DNA of 64,000 nucleotides from Datnioides undecimradiatus (lineage: Eukaryota > Chordata > Actinopteri > Lobotiformes > Datnioididae). Below, in pieces: positions 37,769-51,300 of the stretch. The stretch spans positions 1,029,501 through 1,093,500 of the forward strand of contig WARS01000071.1 in assembly GCA_008933995.1 (NCBI GenBank), in the 5' to 3' direction. The notes beneath the pieces were generated by a model. The model was not told where the DNA came from. It was given only the letters and a program-made list of their open reading frames with translations, and did not search any database. Every line of letters starts with the position of its first letter. The stretch's first letter is position 1. Both the position numbers and the translations under genes were made by a program.

Positions 37769-37825
37769 GGTCAGCGTGTGGCGCTGACCTCAGATCAGCG
37801 TGTGGCACTGACCCGAGGTCAGCGT
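37769..37825 (+). repeat. GGTCAGCGTGTGGC tandem repeat
   Basis: Two units of about 29 bp (GGTCAGCGTGTGGCGCTGAC and its variant) plus a partial third. Within each unit GTCAGCG and CGCTGAC form a short inverted repeat. Confidence 0.75.
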
Positions 37826-38079
37826 AACAAATTGTTTTTTTAATAAATGAACTTAATCACAGTGAAATATATAAATCAGTCTAATGAACATGATGATATG
37901 GCTCTTCTCCTCCAGCGTTATGTCGTCCTATATATCAGGGTGCAGTGAATGCACCGCACTTCATCACACAGCTCTGTGAGGGCGCACCTGCTGCAAAGTG
38001 ATGTAAATAACTGTTGTTTTAGACAAATAAAAATGTTTTTGACAAACCAAACGAATCAGTTTCAGGGGAATGCTGTGTT

Positions 38080-38106
38080 GATGATGATGATGATGATGAT
38101 GATGAT
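38080..38106 (+). repeat. (GAT)n microsatellite
   Basis: Nine GAT units. Confidence 0.95.
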
Positions 38107-39487
38107 AATGATTATCAGATAACCGTCTGTGGCGAGCGAGACGGGTGGGGAGAAGGTCCAAAAAGCCCGTTTGCATCCTCGCAGGTCTCCTGGTGTCCCC
38201 CTTTGTCTGATTGTCTGGAGACTCATTTCCTGTCATGCAGCTGCCTCCGTGGTGCGTTCAGGTGCATCAATGCAACAGTCGTCTCTGTATTAAACGGACC
38301 ACAGAAAACATGTATTTCTGCATTTCAGCAACATTTTCCGACATGTTTTGACGCGCTTTGAATTTCAGACAAACTTGATCTGATTGGAGCAAAGTTTTGA
38401 GTGACAGAGCATTAACGAGCTGCGATCGTCAGATTTCATGTCAGGAGTCTTTGAATCTGCAGAGACTGCAGAGATCTACTGAAGCTTTTCATATAATTGG
38501 ATGAAACGCAGCTGAAGATGCACGAAGAGACAGAGGGTTCGTCCCTTCGTTACCCATCATGCCTCCTGCCTGTCCTCGGCTCGCCGCCGTCAGCCCGGCT
38601 CTGTCAGATTACAGGCCGCTCTAATCTGATTACAATCTCATTTCAATCTCGTTAGTTCATCTAACGTCCGCCTGTCGCTGAGTCACTGCCACATGCCAGC
38701 CAGCCTGTCATAACACATCACACACACGGGCTAACACGCACACACACGCAGACACACACACGCAGCCATGTCACTGCATCTGTCTGTTCATCTGTCGCCA
38801 CCAATCAACATTTGAAGGGTTTTGATTAAAAACAAAGACATTTCACAGCGAATCTTCACATTTAAGCCACAGAAAGCCGCTGCTTCGTCATGTGACCTCA
38901 CCGAGCCGTGACCTCTGAACTCTGAAGGCACAAAATCAAAGATCAGGAAGAGAAAAGCAGTGTTTTTACATTAGAAACTGGTTTATTTCATATTTGTTTA
39001 AGTCAAACAGGATTTCATTCTGTATTTGTATTTCAGCTGTTTGATTTGTCCAGACTTCCAGATCACTTCCTGTTGGTCAAATGAAGCCTGACCTTTAAAT
39101 TCAGTGAAGCCTCAAACGATCACTGCTCCTGCGCTGTAACTTCAGGGCTTTGTTATTCGCTCCTTTGATCCGTTTCTATTCAAATATTCGTACAGATTCA
39201 GCACGAGCCCGCCACTCACAGCATGTTTCAGCACTTTTGTTTTGTCCCTTGCACTGTTTCATAACCGAGCAGCAGTGTTTCACAAGTGTCTTCGCTCACG
39301 TTTTGTTAATTTGGTCATTTATTCTCTTGGTGTTTGTGATTCCAGTGAACAGACTTCATGCACAGGGAGTTTTATTTTGAAATCCAACTTCCTGCTGAAG
39401 CTCCAGCTGCTCTCTGCAGCCTCATGTGGTTCAGTCACACATAGCTGTGTGTGAGTCTGGACGTCACTTTACAGCTGCGGGTGAACT

Positions 39488-39526
39488 GATCACAGCTGAT
39501 CACAGCTGATCACAGCTGATCACAGC
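39488..39526 (+). repeat. 10-bp tandem repeat (TGATCACAGC)x4
   Basis: Four exact copies of TGATCACAGC. Each contains the palindrome TGATCA. Confidence 0.95.
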
Positions 39527-39670
39527 GAGGCGGATGCTGCTGTTCTCAAAAACGCCAAAAACGTCTATTTGCTGTTTGTGATATGGTCCAAACTGAGGCC
39601 AGGTGATGAGTTCACTGCCTCAGAGGAACCAGGTTCAAGTGTTAATGGGCAAACATCTGGTGCAGATGAA

Positions 39671-39752
39671 AGAGAGAGAGAGACAGAGAGAGAGAGAGAG
39701 ACAGGCAGAGAGACAGAGAGAGAGAGAGAGAGAAAGACAGGCAGAGAGACAG
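39671..39752 (+). repeat. (GA)n / GACAGGCAGAGA repeat
   Basis: Purine-rich AGAG tract with GACAGGCAGAGAGACAG recurring twice. Confidence 0.9.
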
Positions 39753-39980
39753 ACAGGGCTCAGCAGAGTGAGAGATGCAGCATTTCAGTTTTAGCAGCTC
39801 CAGGAAAGGAGGCCATGCCAACAGTGTTGTTAAGGGCAACCGTTGCAAATGAAGAAACATGTTGTCACGGTAACAGGGACTGTGTGTGAGTGTGTTTCTG
39901 CATTTGTGTGTGTGTTTTAAATAGATCCTGCTGCTCGCAGTTGATTTACTGTTTCCAATAGGTCACATCTGGATAGTGTC

Positions 39981-40029
<49 letters not shown>

Positions 40030-40344
40030 CTATTTGTTGTATATTGTTGTTGGGAACAATTAGCTGTAAACAGTAATGTGCAGTGAAATAAGTCAAAGCT
40101 GAGATGAATCATAGTTTGGACACTTTGCTTGAAAAGGTGAAAGTCTGACTGAACGACTCGTCTCAGAGGGCGCGGCGGTCAAACACACCGACACACTTCA
40201 AACCCTCCTGAGACCTGATCTCACGTCTGTGCATTCACACACAGAGAGAAGCAGCACACGGTTAGCTTAGCATAGCTTAAATTAGCACTAAAATACAAAA
40301 AGGTAAACATGACTTGAACTCTGTGACAACTGATGCCCAAAGTG

Positions 40345-40377
<33 letters not shown>

Positions 40378-40548
40378 GTGAAGCATGTTTACATCTGCTC
40401 TACACCGAGAAGCCGGAGGTCTCACAGGGAACATGCTAACATGCTAACATGCTAACACACCATGAGGCTGAACCTGCTGCCACCATTTACATGTTTGCTC
40501 TTTCTCATTCTCAGCTGTTGGGAGCCTCTTCAGTAACCGCTGTACTGT

Positions 40549-40552
<4 letters not shown>

Positions 40553-40613
<61 letters not shown>

Positions 40614-40640
40614 CACACACTCACACAAACACACACACAC
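40553..40640 (+). repeat. Long (CA)n microsatellite
   Basis: About 40 CA units with GC and TC interruptions. Further CA arrays lie at 40741-40750, 40801-40842 and 40919-40937. Confidence 0.97.
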
Positions 40641-41258
40641 AGTTGGACCCCAGGGTGTTGTCCTGCGGCTCGGCTCTGAGAGGTAATTCATCACTTCTCT
40701 ATTCATATCAGCTAGCCTAGTTTTCCCTGCAGTGCGTGCACACACACACTGCCGCAAGTGCATGCACACACATGATGGCAAAACAGAAGACTGAATGCTA
40801 ACACACACACACACACAGACACACACACACACACACACAGACAGGTGCAGGGCAGGCTGATATTTAACTACAGTGCAGCTCCATTCAACAAGCCTGCGGC
40901 ACTCAGCACTGCTGCAACCCACACACACACACACACAGTGCTGCTGTTGTCACACACTCTGGGCTGAACAGATACTGTAGCTCACATTCACCAAACCTGC
41001 GAACTCTGCCCGTCTGCAGAGCCTCTGCTGTATTTTAAAGGGACAGTTCACCAGGGGGACCAGATCTAAGGGTGCCAGTGGTCTGGTTCAGATCCAGATC
41101 CTGGTCTCAGTCCACTGTTATTACATTATGCAGAAATGCTGTGTTTGAGTGTTGCCATGGAGACTCTAGTTGCCCAGCTCCACATCAGTGCATGTGCAGT
41201 TTGTGACACATGCTGCAGAGTAAAGTTTGCAAAGAGAAGAGAAAGCAGTTGAGGTGGA

Positions 41259-41305
41259 TTCAAAGTCCAGCACTGGTTCAAAGTCCAGCACTGGTTCAAA
41301 GTCCT
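41259..41305 (+). repeat. 18-bp tandem repeat, about 2.6 units
   Basis: TTCAAAGTCCAGCACTGG is repeated head to tail with an 18-bp period. Confidence 0.85.
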
Positions 41306-42689
41306 GCGGTGAACATGTCGGCTCATGATGCAGCAACACGACCAGTCTCTGTCTGGCCCGGCAGTTGTGAAATTATATTAACCTCCTTCATGAGGCTCCT
41401 GATTCAAAAGTCAAAAGTCTGTAAAGTTATAATAACAATAAATTATTATAATAAGAAATTATTATTATAAGAGTTTAACTGGAACATAGGACGACTGAAA
41501 TCATCGCATGGTGATCGTCCAGAGAACAGACGAACCGCTGCCTCAAGCTGCAGAAACACTGAATTCTGGAGGTGAAACAGAGTGGAGCATCTCCCTTCAT
41601 ACAGGATCTTTGGTTGAACATGATATTATCTAATGTCAGCTGATATGATCAGCAGCTGGCACGGTTTGTAGCAGAGGTGGACTGAGAACAAGACACTGCT
41701 AATATTAATGCAGCTGCTTGCTAACGACAATTAGCATTGTAGCATAACGTGTCTGTGCAACTCAGGTTTAAAAACACAGGTGGACTCGTTTAACATGTGA
41801 ACAGTCAGGAACTGATGGACAGTCTGTGGGAGCAACAGCTGAGCCTGGACTTCCTGTCAACATGGCTGCCCTGCAGCGCCGGCAGGGCGGCGCGGTATGT
41901 GGTGTAGTGTTCTCCTCTCACACACAGGCGTAACCTGATCGTCCCTCTGCTGCTGCTGCAGTGACCAAGTTTCCTGAGTCTGACCTGATAAAACAGTCCA
42001 GTTTCCACGTGTTTCAGTCTGTGTCTGCAGACTGACGCCCTCCCTCAGTCTCAGCCTGTTCCACATTAAATCTCATGTAGCGTGTCAGCGCCAATTAACC
42101 AGGTGTGTGTGTGTGTGTCTGCTGATTTGACAAATGAAACCGAGTCTCCTCCTGATTCTTATCCTGTCAGGAACGTGTCAGATCTCTGAAAGCTCCTTAC
42201 AGGCTTAATTCATCATTAATGAGTCCTGAACTCAGCAGAGGTAGGTGCTCTCCTCTGCAGCACCTGCAGGAGCAGAAGCACCACAGACTCAACTGTGGGA
42301 GAAACAGGAAGTAACGATGTTTGTGTGAGATCAACATGTTTAGATTCAGTTTATTAGAGATGACCAGGAACCATGAGGAGATCCTCTGAGCTCTGACAGT
42401 TTGGTGACGTTACAGAAGATCAGAAGATGATTAAATGATGATTAAATGCAAACCTCACCTCATACACACACTAACGTCAGCTCTGCAGGGACTCTAATGA
42501 CACCTGGGGACCTGCTCTGGGTCGTCCATGCTAGGTGCTACTGAAAGGTTCTCAGACAGGTTCTGCAGTGATGAGCGTGCAGCAGGTGCTAGCTTGACGT
42601 GTTGTGAGTCATACAATCACCAGCAGAAGCGTTTTGGACGTCACATGACACCTGCAGGTGTCTGTGATCGATCTTCAACACAGAGCTCG

Positions 42690-42952
42690 AGCTTCAGCAG
42701 AGAGCAAACGTCAGAGTCATGGCGTTGGGCATTGGGCGTCACACAAACGCAACACAAACACCAGCAGCCTTTGGCGATGACAACTTCGTCTTTCTCTTCT
42801 CCAAAATGAAGTTCAAGCTGAACCGACGCCGTTCTGACGCCGTGGATGAGCTCCAGTGCCTGACTTCGTCCTTTCCTGCACGGCCAAAACTCACAAACAT
42901 GAGATGTTTCCCACCAAGTTTTGTTCAGAAAGTCAAACCAGACATTTTCTAG
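42690..42952 (+). mobile_element. Internally deleted mariner-like transposon copy
   Basis: A start-like segment QQRANVRVM at about 42695 is followed after only about 75 bases by DDNFVFLFSKMKFKLNRRRS and DAVDELQ, which matches the C-terminal FFLFPKMKFKLKGRRFDTVEEIQ region of the family. The N- and C-terminal parts are therefore joined with the catalytic domain missing. Nucleotide words at the start (CAGCAGAGAGCAAACRTCA) are shared with the copy at 55.66 kb. Ends were not determined. Confidence 0.6.
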
Positions 42953-43433
42953 AGGGGCGGAGACTCGGAGTCTGACTGACTGAGACTGAGAAATCCACCA
43001 CGAAGCTGCAGAAAATAGACCAGAATGCACTGCAGCTGATGGACAGGTTGGGGTCTCTCCTACATCACACCGCTGCCTACACTTGTGATCCACAGCCTGA
43101 ACACGATGTGCAGGGCGGCTCTCTCAGGGGGCGCTCTAAATGCATTCTGGGAAACGTAGGAAGTGTCTAACTGGGGCAGTTCAGCACAGAATCAAACACA
43201 TTTAAAACAGTTTCACTTTCAGCGCTGCAGCACCGACTCTTCTTCTCTCACACAGAACGGCGTTGTGTGGGGCCGCTGGCAGCAGCTTCTTTCCCAGCAT
43301 GCACTGCGACTGTCCTCCCGGGTTTTGCAGCAGTGTGGATGGATTACCAGCGATGTCATCAGACCGAGACGCACAGCAGCAGCAGACATTTTCTACCAAC
43401 GACACAGGAGATGCTGCACTGCTGGCCTCAATA

Positions 43434-43562
43434 CACACACACACTCACACACACACACACACACACTCACACACACGCACGCACTCACACACACACACCC
43501 ACGCACTCACACACACACACACACACTCACACACACTCACGCACTCACACACTCACGCACAC
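43434..43562 (+). repeat. Interrupted (CA)n array with CTCACGCA units
   Basis: A 130-bp compound array of CA units broken regularly by CTCA and CGCACG. Confidence 0.95.
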
Positions 43563-43990
43563 TGGCCTCATTTCCAGGAGACACTGATGATATTTCTCAG
43601 ATGTTTCACTCGTTTCGGGATCATCTGGACGTCCGATCGAAGCCGGAGGACGATGAAAACGACAGGAAGTAAACATTCGCTGTGAGTCAGCGAACAAGAC
43701 GTCCGCTTCAAACTGAAGCTTTGAGTTTGTTTCAGTAAAACTAACAACATCTGGCTTAAAAACACAATAAAAGCACAGAGCTCTCAGGTTTCGCCCTCTC
43801 CCCGCTGCAGACGACACCTCCTCACTGCAAACCAAGGACCTGCTCCACAGTCGACGTTAATGAGTGTGAAAGATGTTTGTTGATGTCGCGACTGAAACGA
43901 TTGGCGATCAAACCCAGGACAACATGGACGTCTTGTTTACGTTGGAGCTAAAACGTTAGCGGTGAGCTAACAGGTGCACGATATAAAACC

Positions 43991-44028
<38 letters not shown>
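43991..44028 (+). repeat. (TG)n microsatellite
   Basis: About 19 TG units. Confidence 0.97.
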
Positions 44029-44031
<3 letters not shown>

Positions 44032-45606
44032 AGGAATACTCAGCTAAGCGTGTGTGTTTCCATGTTTCTCCAGGTCTTGACAGTTTGATCTGGATCTGCT
44101 GTAAAACCTGCAGCAGAGATTCGTTTGAATCTTTAACTCACACGTTTCATCAGGAGAAAAAAACCTTTGAGGATAAAAATGAGCAAAACTAACGAGCAGG
44201 TCTGTGTCCAGAGTAAAACTAAGACTAAATCTAAACTTGACACAGCCATGTTGTTTTGCAGCTGCCATTAAAAAACAAATGTGCAGCTTTAATTTGCAGG
44301 TTTTGTGCTGGATGTTTGTGTCCAATCAGTGTTTCCACTCCAACCTTCAGCTTCAGCTCAGAAACTGGAAACTGACCGAGGCGAAGCCAACAACCCAGCT
44401 GCTAAACACAACTTTTGCTAATTTAAAAGCAAAAACTGGAGTTCAGTGAGGTTTCCAAAGTAAATCGGGGAACGCTGTGTGAATCCAATACTTCTTCCGA
44501 TGGGAGTCTATCAGCTTCCCAGTGTTTCTGTCCAGTGTTTCTGTTTTCAGGATCAATCGTCTCCTGGACATCAGCCTGCGCGCTGGGACTTCAGCTGCAG
44601 GTTCACGTTGTTTTACATAAGTGAGCACGGGTTAACGTGTTTTACCCTCAGGTGAACAGAGACCGGGGTATGAGTGGTGTCACGCTGAGGAGTTAAAACA
44701 GAATAAAAATTCATATTTTATGCTTTAAGATTGTTTGTGAGTCCAGATTCCAGCCTGATACAGTAAATAAATAAATAATGAATGATTTCATATCTGTTTT
44801 GTCCCTTTGACCTTTGACCCCCAGAGTGTGATCAGCTGATCTCTGGATATTTGTGCTGAACATGACGAGGCTATGTGTTTCCAGGCTGCATCACATCTCT
44901 GAAGCTGCAGTTTCAAACAATAACCTCGTGTTTATGAAATGAAAACATTTAAAAACACAACAACACAGATCAGACCTGTGACCTCTGACCTCCAACACAA
45001 ACCAGATCATCTCGAGTCCGAGTGAACGTTTAAAGACAGAAACACGAAGCTGTTTCACCAACGAGAGCGTCTTTCTGTTGTGGAGCGTTCACATGATAAA
45101 GGCTCACGGCTGAAGCTTAAGGAATTTAAATTTCAGCTATTCATGTGAAAAATGTTTAAACAGCAAAAAGATGCTGAACATTCCTGAAAACAGAAGTATT
45201 TGACCTTTGTTACTTCCCAGTGTGTGAGTGAGGCGGTACGCTAGCATGTTAGCATGTTAGCCTGCTGCGGCCCCGTTCGGCCTCCTGCTCGGCTGCGGTG
45301 ACGTCACTCCGGATCAGAGCGACTCAGCTGAAAATGCAAATGCGTCTGTGTGAGAGCGAGCTGCAGAGGAGCCGAGTGTGTCTGCTGTTACGAAACCAGC
45401 CGCACTTTCTCCTTCCACCTCCTCCTCAGGCTACCGAGCTGTTGCCATGACAGCATTTATCCCCCGCCACACCCCCCCAACCCACCTACACCACCTACAG
45501 CAGCAGCAGCAGCAGCTCCATGTCTCATTTCCATGTTGCCAAATATAACAGACAGATGGACGGACAGAGGGAGGGAGACATGACACTGTGTACGACTGAC
45601 AAACCG

Positions 45607-45641
<35 letters not shown>

Positions 45642-46039
45642 CTGTCTTAACATCCAGGTCAGCTGTAGAATGATTACACCATCAATCAACTAGACTGATA
45701 TCATCTAACTCCGGCCTCACACACACACACACACACGCACACACTCTAATTAGATTGCATGAATTGCAGGGTGACTACGGTGAGCCGGAGGGGACAAGTG
45801 TTATTAAGAGATTTGGAGTTTTCTGTGACTTGCTGCGTTCAAACTGGACCTGAAATGATTTAGGGAATGACGTCATGTGATTAGAAGGTTTTAAATCATA
45901 GAGAAAGATTAATTTGTGGATTTGAGGAGATTTAAGACTGAAGGTGACGGATGAGGGAACGAGTCACAGAGAAACTGGAGGAACAAAGTTTTTAAAGGTG
46001 TTTTTAAAGGACAAACTGAGGTAAAGACGCAGACAGGAA

Positions 46040-46419
46040 GTGGAGCAAAATCCTTTTTGAACCTGCGCCCCGGTGTCTGGCTGCAGTACAGCTCATAAGC
46101 CCCGCCCCCTGGTGTCTGGCTGCAGTACAGCTCATAAGCCCCGCCCCCTGGTGTCTGGCTGCAGCACACCTCATAAGCCCCGCCCCCTCCATGTCAGCAG
46201 ATGGCTCCTCATCTCAGCTCGTTCTCATCACGCTGATGTTTGTTCAACTGATCATTTCTCTGATCAGTTTGGGTTGAATCAGTTATTTGTGTGATATGTG
46301 TGACAGCAGCTCCACGCCCGATAGCTGCCGCACAGACTCTGACTCCAAATGACATTATATTGACTTCCTGTTTGTACAGAGGGAGGAAGTGACGATGCGT
46401 CAGCCATCTTTGTTTACAG
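46040..46419 (+). mobile_element. Non-autonomous transposon copy C with 39-bp internal repeats
   Basis: The right end (46399-46419) reads GTCAGCCATCTTTGTTTACA and then G, the exact inverse of the left end of copy A. Three 39-bp units are followed by the CCATGTCAGCAGATGG block, the TGATCATTTCTCTGATCAGT palindrome, GCACAGACTCTGACT and TTGACTTCCTGTTTGT. The left terminal repeat is absent, so the copy looks 5'-truncated and its left limit is approximate. Confidence 0.55.
46072..46188 (+). repeat. 39-bp minisatellite, three units (copy C)
   Basis: Unit starts at 46072, 46111 and 46150, period 39 bp, nearly identical to the other two arrays. Confidence 0.9.
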
Positions 46420-48131
46420 ACTGAAGTCATGATGCAATAAAAGCAGAAAGCTGCCTCGTCTTCCAAACGGTCCTCTGACAGACTGAATCCAAGATGGCCG
46501 CCTTCAGCTTCCACGGCTGGTCTCAGGCAGAACTGAGACCGGAGTCATGGATTAAAAGCCATCGATGAGCGATCGATAAACAAGCTGATCTATGGCCCCG
46601 ATAGGTTCTAACATATCGATCCCCCCACTGTGGGGTGAGGCTCACCCAGAGAGGAGGGGGGAGGGAGGGGGGAGGGGGAGGCAGAGAGGAGCTCTGATTA
46701 CAAACAAATTACTGATTTTTAAAGGTGGAGGGATGACAACTCTGTGTCAGGATTACCAAATATGGGCGATCAATAGTATGCTGTTTATGATAATGATAAT
46801 AATATATTTAATTTGTCATTTGTCTTTGTGCAAAGGTGGAAGCAGTGTTCAGACCCTTTAGCCTGGGTGAAGGTACAAATACTTCGCTCTATTACAACTA
46901 AAGCACCCAATCAAATCAAATCAAAATGCTTTTAATGAGTAAAACTACTGAAGTTTTATTAGAAAAATGAGCTTAAACTATCAAAAAATGTGAAAAATGT
47001 CTCATTTACACTGTAATAATATACAATATCATATTATATTGACTTCTGCACTAATTTATAAAAAAGCTATTTAACACTGCAGTTTGTCATTTTGAGCACA
47101 AAATGTTTTAATTTTTAAATTATAACTATTTATTTTTACTCCATTTAAGCATCATTTTAACTTATTTAATAGTGTTTTTATTTAACTGTGTTGCAGTGAA
47201 TAACTGAGCGGTGCAGTGGACAGTAGCCGGTCACAGCTGGTTAATCAGGCCCTGACCTGAATTTCTCTTTCATTTCCATTTGATGCTGAACAGCAGGTTG
47301 TAATTTAAACTGTTTTGTTTTCAATTTTTAATAAATTACGTCGTTTTAGCATTTTTAATAAACATCCTACATTCACAGTTAATAAGAAGCCAGTTAGCTT
47401 GTTAGCATCCATGTTCGGCAGAGTTACCTCAAACATAACAGCTGTGTTTGGATGTGTAATATTAGCTGTGTTAGCCTTTAGCTAGCTACATAGCAGCTAC
47501 TACCCTAGTATTGACCACACTGCATTTAAACAAATGTAATCAGTGATAACACTATTCTGTTGCACTCATGCTAACTGCATTTCACTGGCTTTGCACCTTT
47601 ACCTGACGATAAAGTTGTATTTCAGTCTGATCTAAACACAGTGTTCACAGTGCTCTGCAGGTTCTCCTGCAGCTGATGAGGGCGGAGGTCACCTGCTGAC
47701 GGCGCAAACTCACAACTGCTCCTCAGAGCAGCTGCTTCTCTAAACTAAAGCTGGCTTGATGATCACCCGTACAGTCTGCGCTGAAGCTGGTCATGTGTTT
47801 AAAGGTCACATCGCAGTCTGCAGCGAGCACACACACGTTTGTGAAATCAAATCTGCATCTGTTTTAGTGCAAATATGAAAAGTTAAAGCTGCAGCACATC
47901 AAGAGGCGGCTCTGAGCGTACTGTCCAACCACAGCAGCACCGTGTGTGAGCGTGCTCATTAAGAACACGTGTGTGCTCGTCTTCACTCGACCTCCCGCCT
48001 CATTGAACTGTTTAATTGGTGCAGTTTGTCGGTGGAAACATGTTTAGCTCAGGACTATCAGGGACCAGTCAGCGCTGATGAGGTGCTTTCCATCGACCGC
48101 CGATAACCTACTGAGTCAAGACTTTCAGCTG

Positions 48132-48291
48132 ACACACACACACGCACACACACACACGCACACACACACACACACACAGCGTGATGCTGATGAAGAGTAG
48201 AGTAAATGCTGCAAAATTACCAGAAACATTAAAAACATGCCAGATCTGTTTGTTTTGAACACACTGAGGACTCTGAGCATCTGCACTTGGC

Positions 48292-48324
<33 letters not shown>
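48132..48324 (+). repeat. Two (CA)n arrays flanking unique sequence
   Basis: CA arrays at about 48132-48178 and 48294-48324 lie in the same orientation about 115 bp apart. Confidence 0.95.
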
Positions 48325-48326
<2 letters not shown>

Positions 48327-51300
48327 GGTGCAGCAGTGCTGCTGACCGCACTCATTTACACTCCTGTTATCGTCATCAGCACACAGAGGAGAAGATGTCA
48401 GCTGCTGTTTACAAAAACGGGGTCAGAGGGTGGAGAGAGAGCGTCTGAGAGCAACAGAGGCTGAAAATGGTAAAGAATCATCTTTAAATATCACAAAAAA
48501 TGAGTTTTTACGTTCAGCTGGTGTCAAAACATGACACTGAACAGCAGAAACAGATTTGGTGTCTCCATCTCTGGCCGTCACCGCCGTCTCGTCGGGACTC
48601 GCCGGCGCTCCTCTTGTCATCCGCTCTTAACCTGAAACGCTGCCAAACTGCAGCAGTTGCATTTATTTTGGGGACTGACTCGCGTGCGCTCGCCATCTGT
48701 CATGTGCCACAGACAGTGGTGTGATTAAAAGGGCCACGAGGCGTTCAAACACCCTTGGAAACAGAACTGCCGCCTGACTCCAGATCACTGGCGCGTAGCG
48801 AGCAGTTCAGTAGTGTTACAGGTGACGACCAGGAGAACACAGCCTGAGCGTGGACCTGCAGAGGAGAACAGGAACGCTCTGCTCCCTGTTCCTCTTCATC
48901 CCTCCTCAGATCTGACTCCTCCACACCCACACTGCAGAGTAACATCACACTCTGTCTCTCTGTGTCCATTACCATTACTATTGCAGGTTCTTTAATGACT
49001 ATGTTGATTTTACTCCTTATGTAAAGCACAATGTCTGACAGCATCCTTTATCAATATTGCATTTTAGCCACAGACGTGATTAAAACCTGAAACTGTGGTT
49101 GTGGATCTGAGTTGGCTGTCAGTCAGTCTTACAGGATGGCGAGTTCACCGTTTCCTCCACCTACGCTCTTGAATCTTTAATAAAACCGTGTAGGGTCACG
49201 CTCGTGTTCTGCATCTTTTATTCCGTCTGATACACTTCAGTTAAAACGTCCGCTGCAGGTGTGTGCAGGTGACACCTGCTGCTGGCGCCGCGGTGAGTTC
49301 ACGTGCTGTCGGTCATGGAGCTTCATCCACAGTTTTACAGAACAACTCAAAAACCCCGACTGAGGTTGGCTGGGAGGTTAGCATGCTAACTAGCTAACAT
49401 GCTAACTGGCCACCAAGACTAGCAGACTAGTGTTCGTGCCTGCAGCTACACCTGTATTGTCTTGGTTAGACAGTAGGATTTGACAGAAGAAGAGCCACAC
49501 GATGCTGGATGGACATGTTAACTGTTGCTGTAGTTCATTAGAGGCAGTTATATTAGTTTGTATTAGAAATATTTAAAATACCTTAAAATAACCTGGAAAT
49601 ACATTAGAAGCTTCAAAATGGCTATGACGACGTCTGTGCATGATAAAGTGTGAGGCACCGTGTTTGCAGGTGTTTAATCTTTAAGCCCGTGCAGCACTGC
49701 ACGTGGTTTGACGGTGGTTTGTGTGTAATATTTAATGTCTTCTGCTGAAACATGTTCAACATAAACCACATGAAAATCTCTGCGTGACACAAGTTTGAGC
49801 CTCTGAGCTGTTGCTGCAGCAGTTGTTGTGTCCCTTCAGATGAAATGTGTGAACTGCTTTGTCACGTCCTCCAATATTTACAGCTTCCTGTGAGTGTGAG
49901 TGTGTGTGTGTGTGTGTCCTGTTTTCCTGCTGCTCCAGCCTGAGGTGCTGCAAGGTGCTGCAAGATAAATCTGTTTTGCATTTTGCTGCATCATGCCCGA
50001 CACCAAAATCACTCAGAAACCCGCGTAGGCAGCTCTGCAACACGCCGTCATGCCTTTGTGCCGTAAGCTGCCCCAGTGCAGTGTGGGATTTATTGGATCA
50101 CACTCAGTCACTTGGAGAGGCAGCGAGCAGCTGATTGTGCTGTGCGATTTCATAACGAATCAGAGTTATCTTCACTGCTGTCGGACTCCATCATTGTTCC
50201 CTGCCTGTTACATCATTTGCAAGCTGGAGGTCAGCTTTTTCTCGCGATATCAGCGGTACCTGAACGTCCCATGACTCAAGATGCCTCAGATGAACCCAGA
50301 TCTGAAAGTCTGAGTCACACACTATGTACCTCTGAACGACTGGCTGCATGTATGAGAGCTTATAAGACAAAGCAGTAGTACTATTAAATCTGTCTCCATG
50401 AGTCATCACTGCGTTTTCCCAGCCTTCATTTCTGCAGGTCTGTCGGGAGCCTCTTGTCTTCTGCTCTCGCTGTTCGCAGTGGAAAGGAGGGCGATGCTCG
50501 ATGTTCCCAACAGCAGTGCAAGCTTAGCAAAGCCTTAAGTGCCCAGAGCACCGAGCAAGATTAAAACCATTTCAGCTGTTTGCGAGAGCGTTGTCCTTCA
50601 AACAGGTTTTTTACACAGTTGCATAGCAACAGCAATCGCCATGACCAGCACTTCCCACAGACAAAAGAAAACTGCCTGGTAGACGCATGGGGCAGCTGCA
50701 ACCCTGCATCCTGTTGCCTACGGCGCCACACACACTCCTGTGTACAAAGATGACCGCCACAGACGGCAGCGAGGCTCCGTCGTGCTCAACACTTCCTGAT
50801 AGGATGCTCCTCAGATACGGTTGCCAGGCAACAGACCCAATTCCAGCCAACAAACAGAGTTCTGACTGAATATTTATTCAGAACAAGAAATCTACAATAA
50901 AATAAGAGCATACGGAAAAAAAAGAGAAGCAGGAAGATACCGAGCTACCTTGTAAGTGGTTTCCATGGCGATGGGTACAGCAAACAGCTTCACTTTTACA
51001 AAAAGCACAGAGCAACCAATCCTATTGCTTAGCAGAAATATCCATTACATAACCCTGCTCAGCACTTACTCCACTAATTATGTGTTAGAGATGCTGCAGA
51101 CGTTTAGTTCGTCCGTCTCTGGAGTCTCACGCTCTCCTGAAATGTATAAATTCCCGCTACAACCTTCCACTCTGTTGCTCTATTAACTGATAAAAGGATG
51201 AATATTTATCAACTAGTACAACATCAATCGCACGATCTCGCTAGAGAGAGAGAACACATGGGGCATCAGCTGCAACGTCTCCTTCAGAGGAAGAAACACT

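Noticed and set aside
43163-43685. 169- and 140-codon ORFs ending in His-Thr repeats
   Set aside because: Extended by an interrupted CA array; the non-repeat part shows no family.
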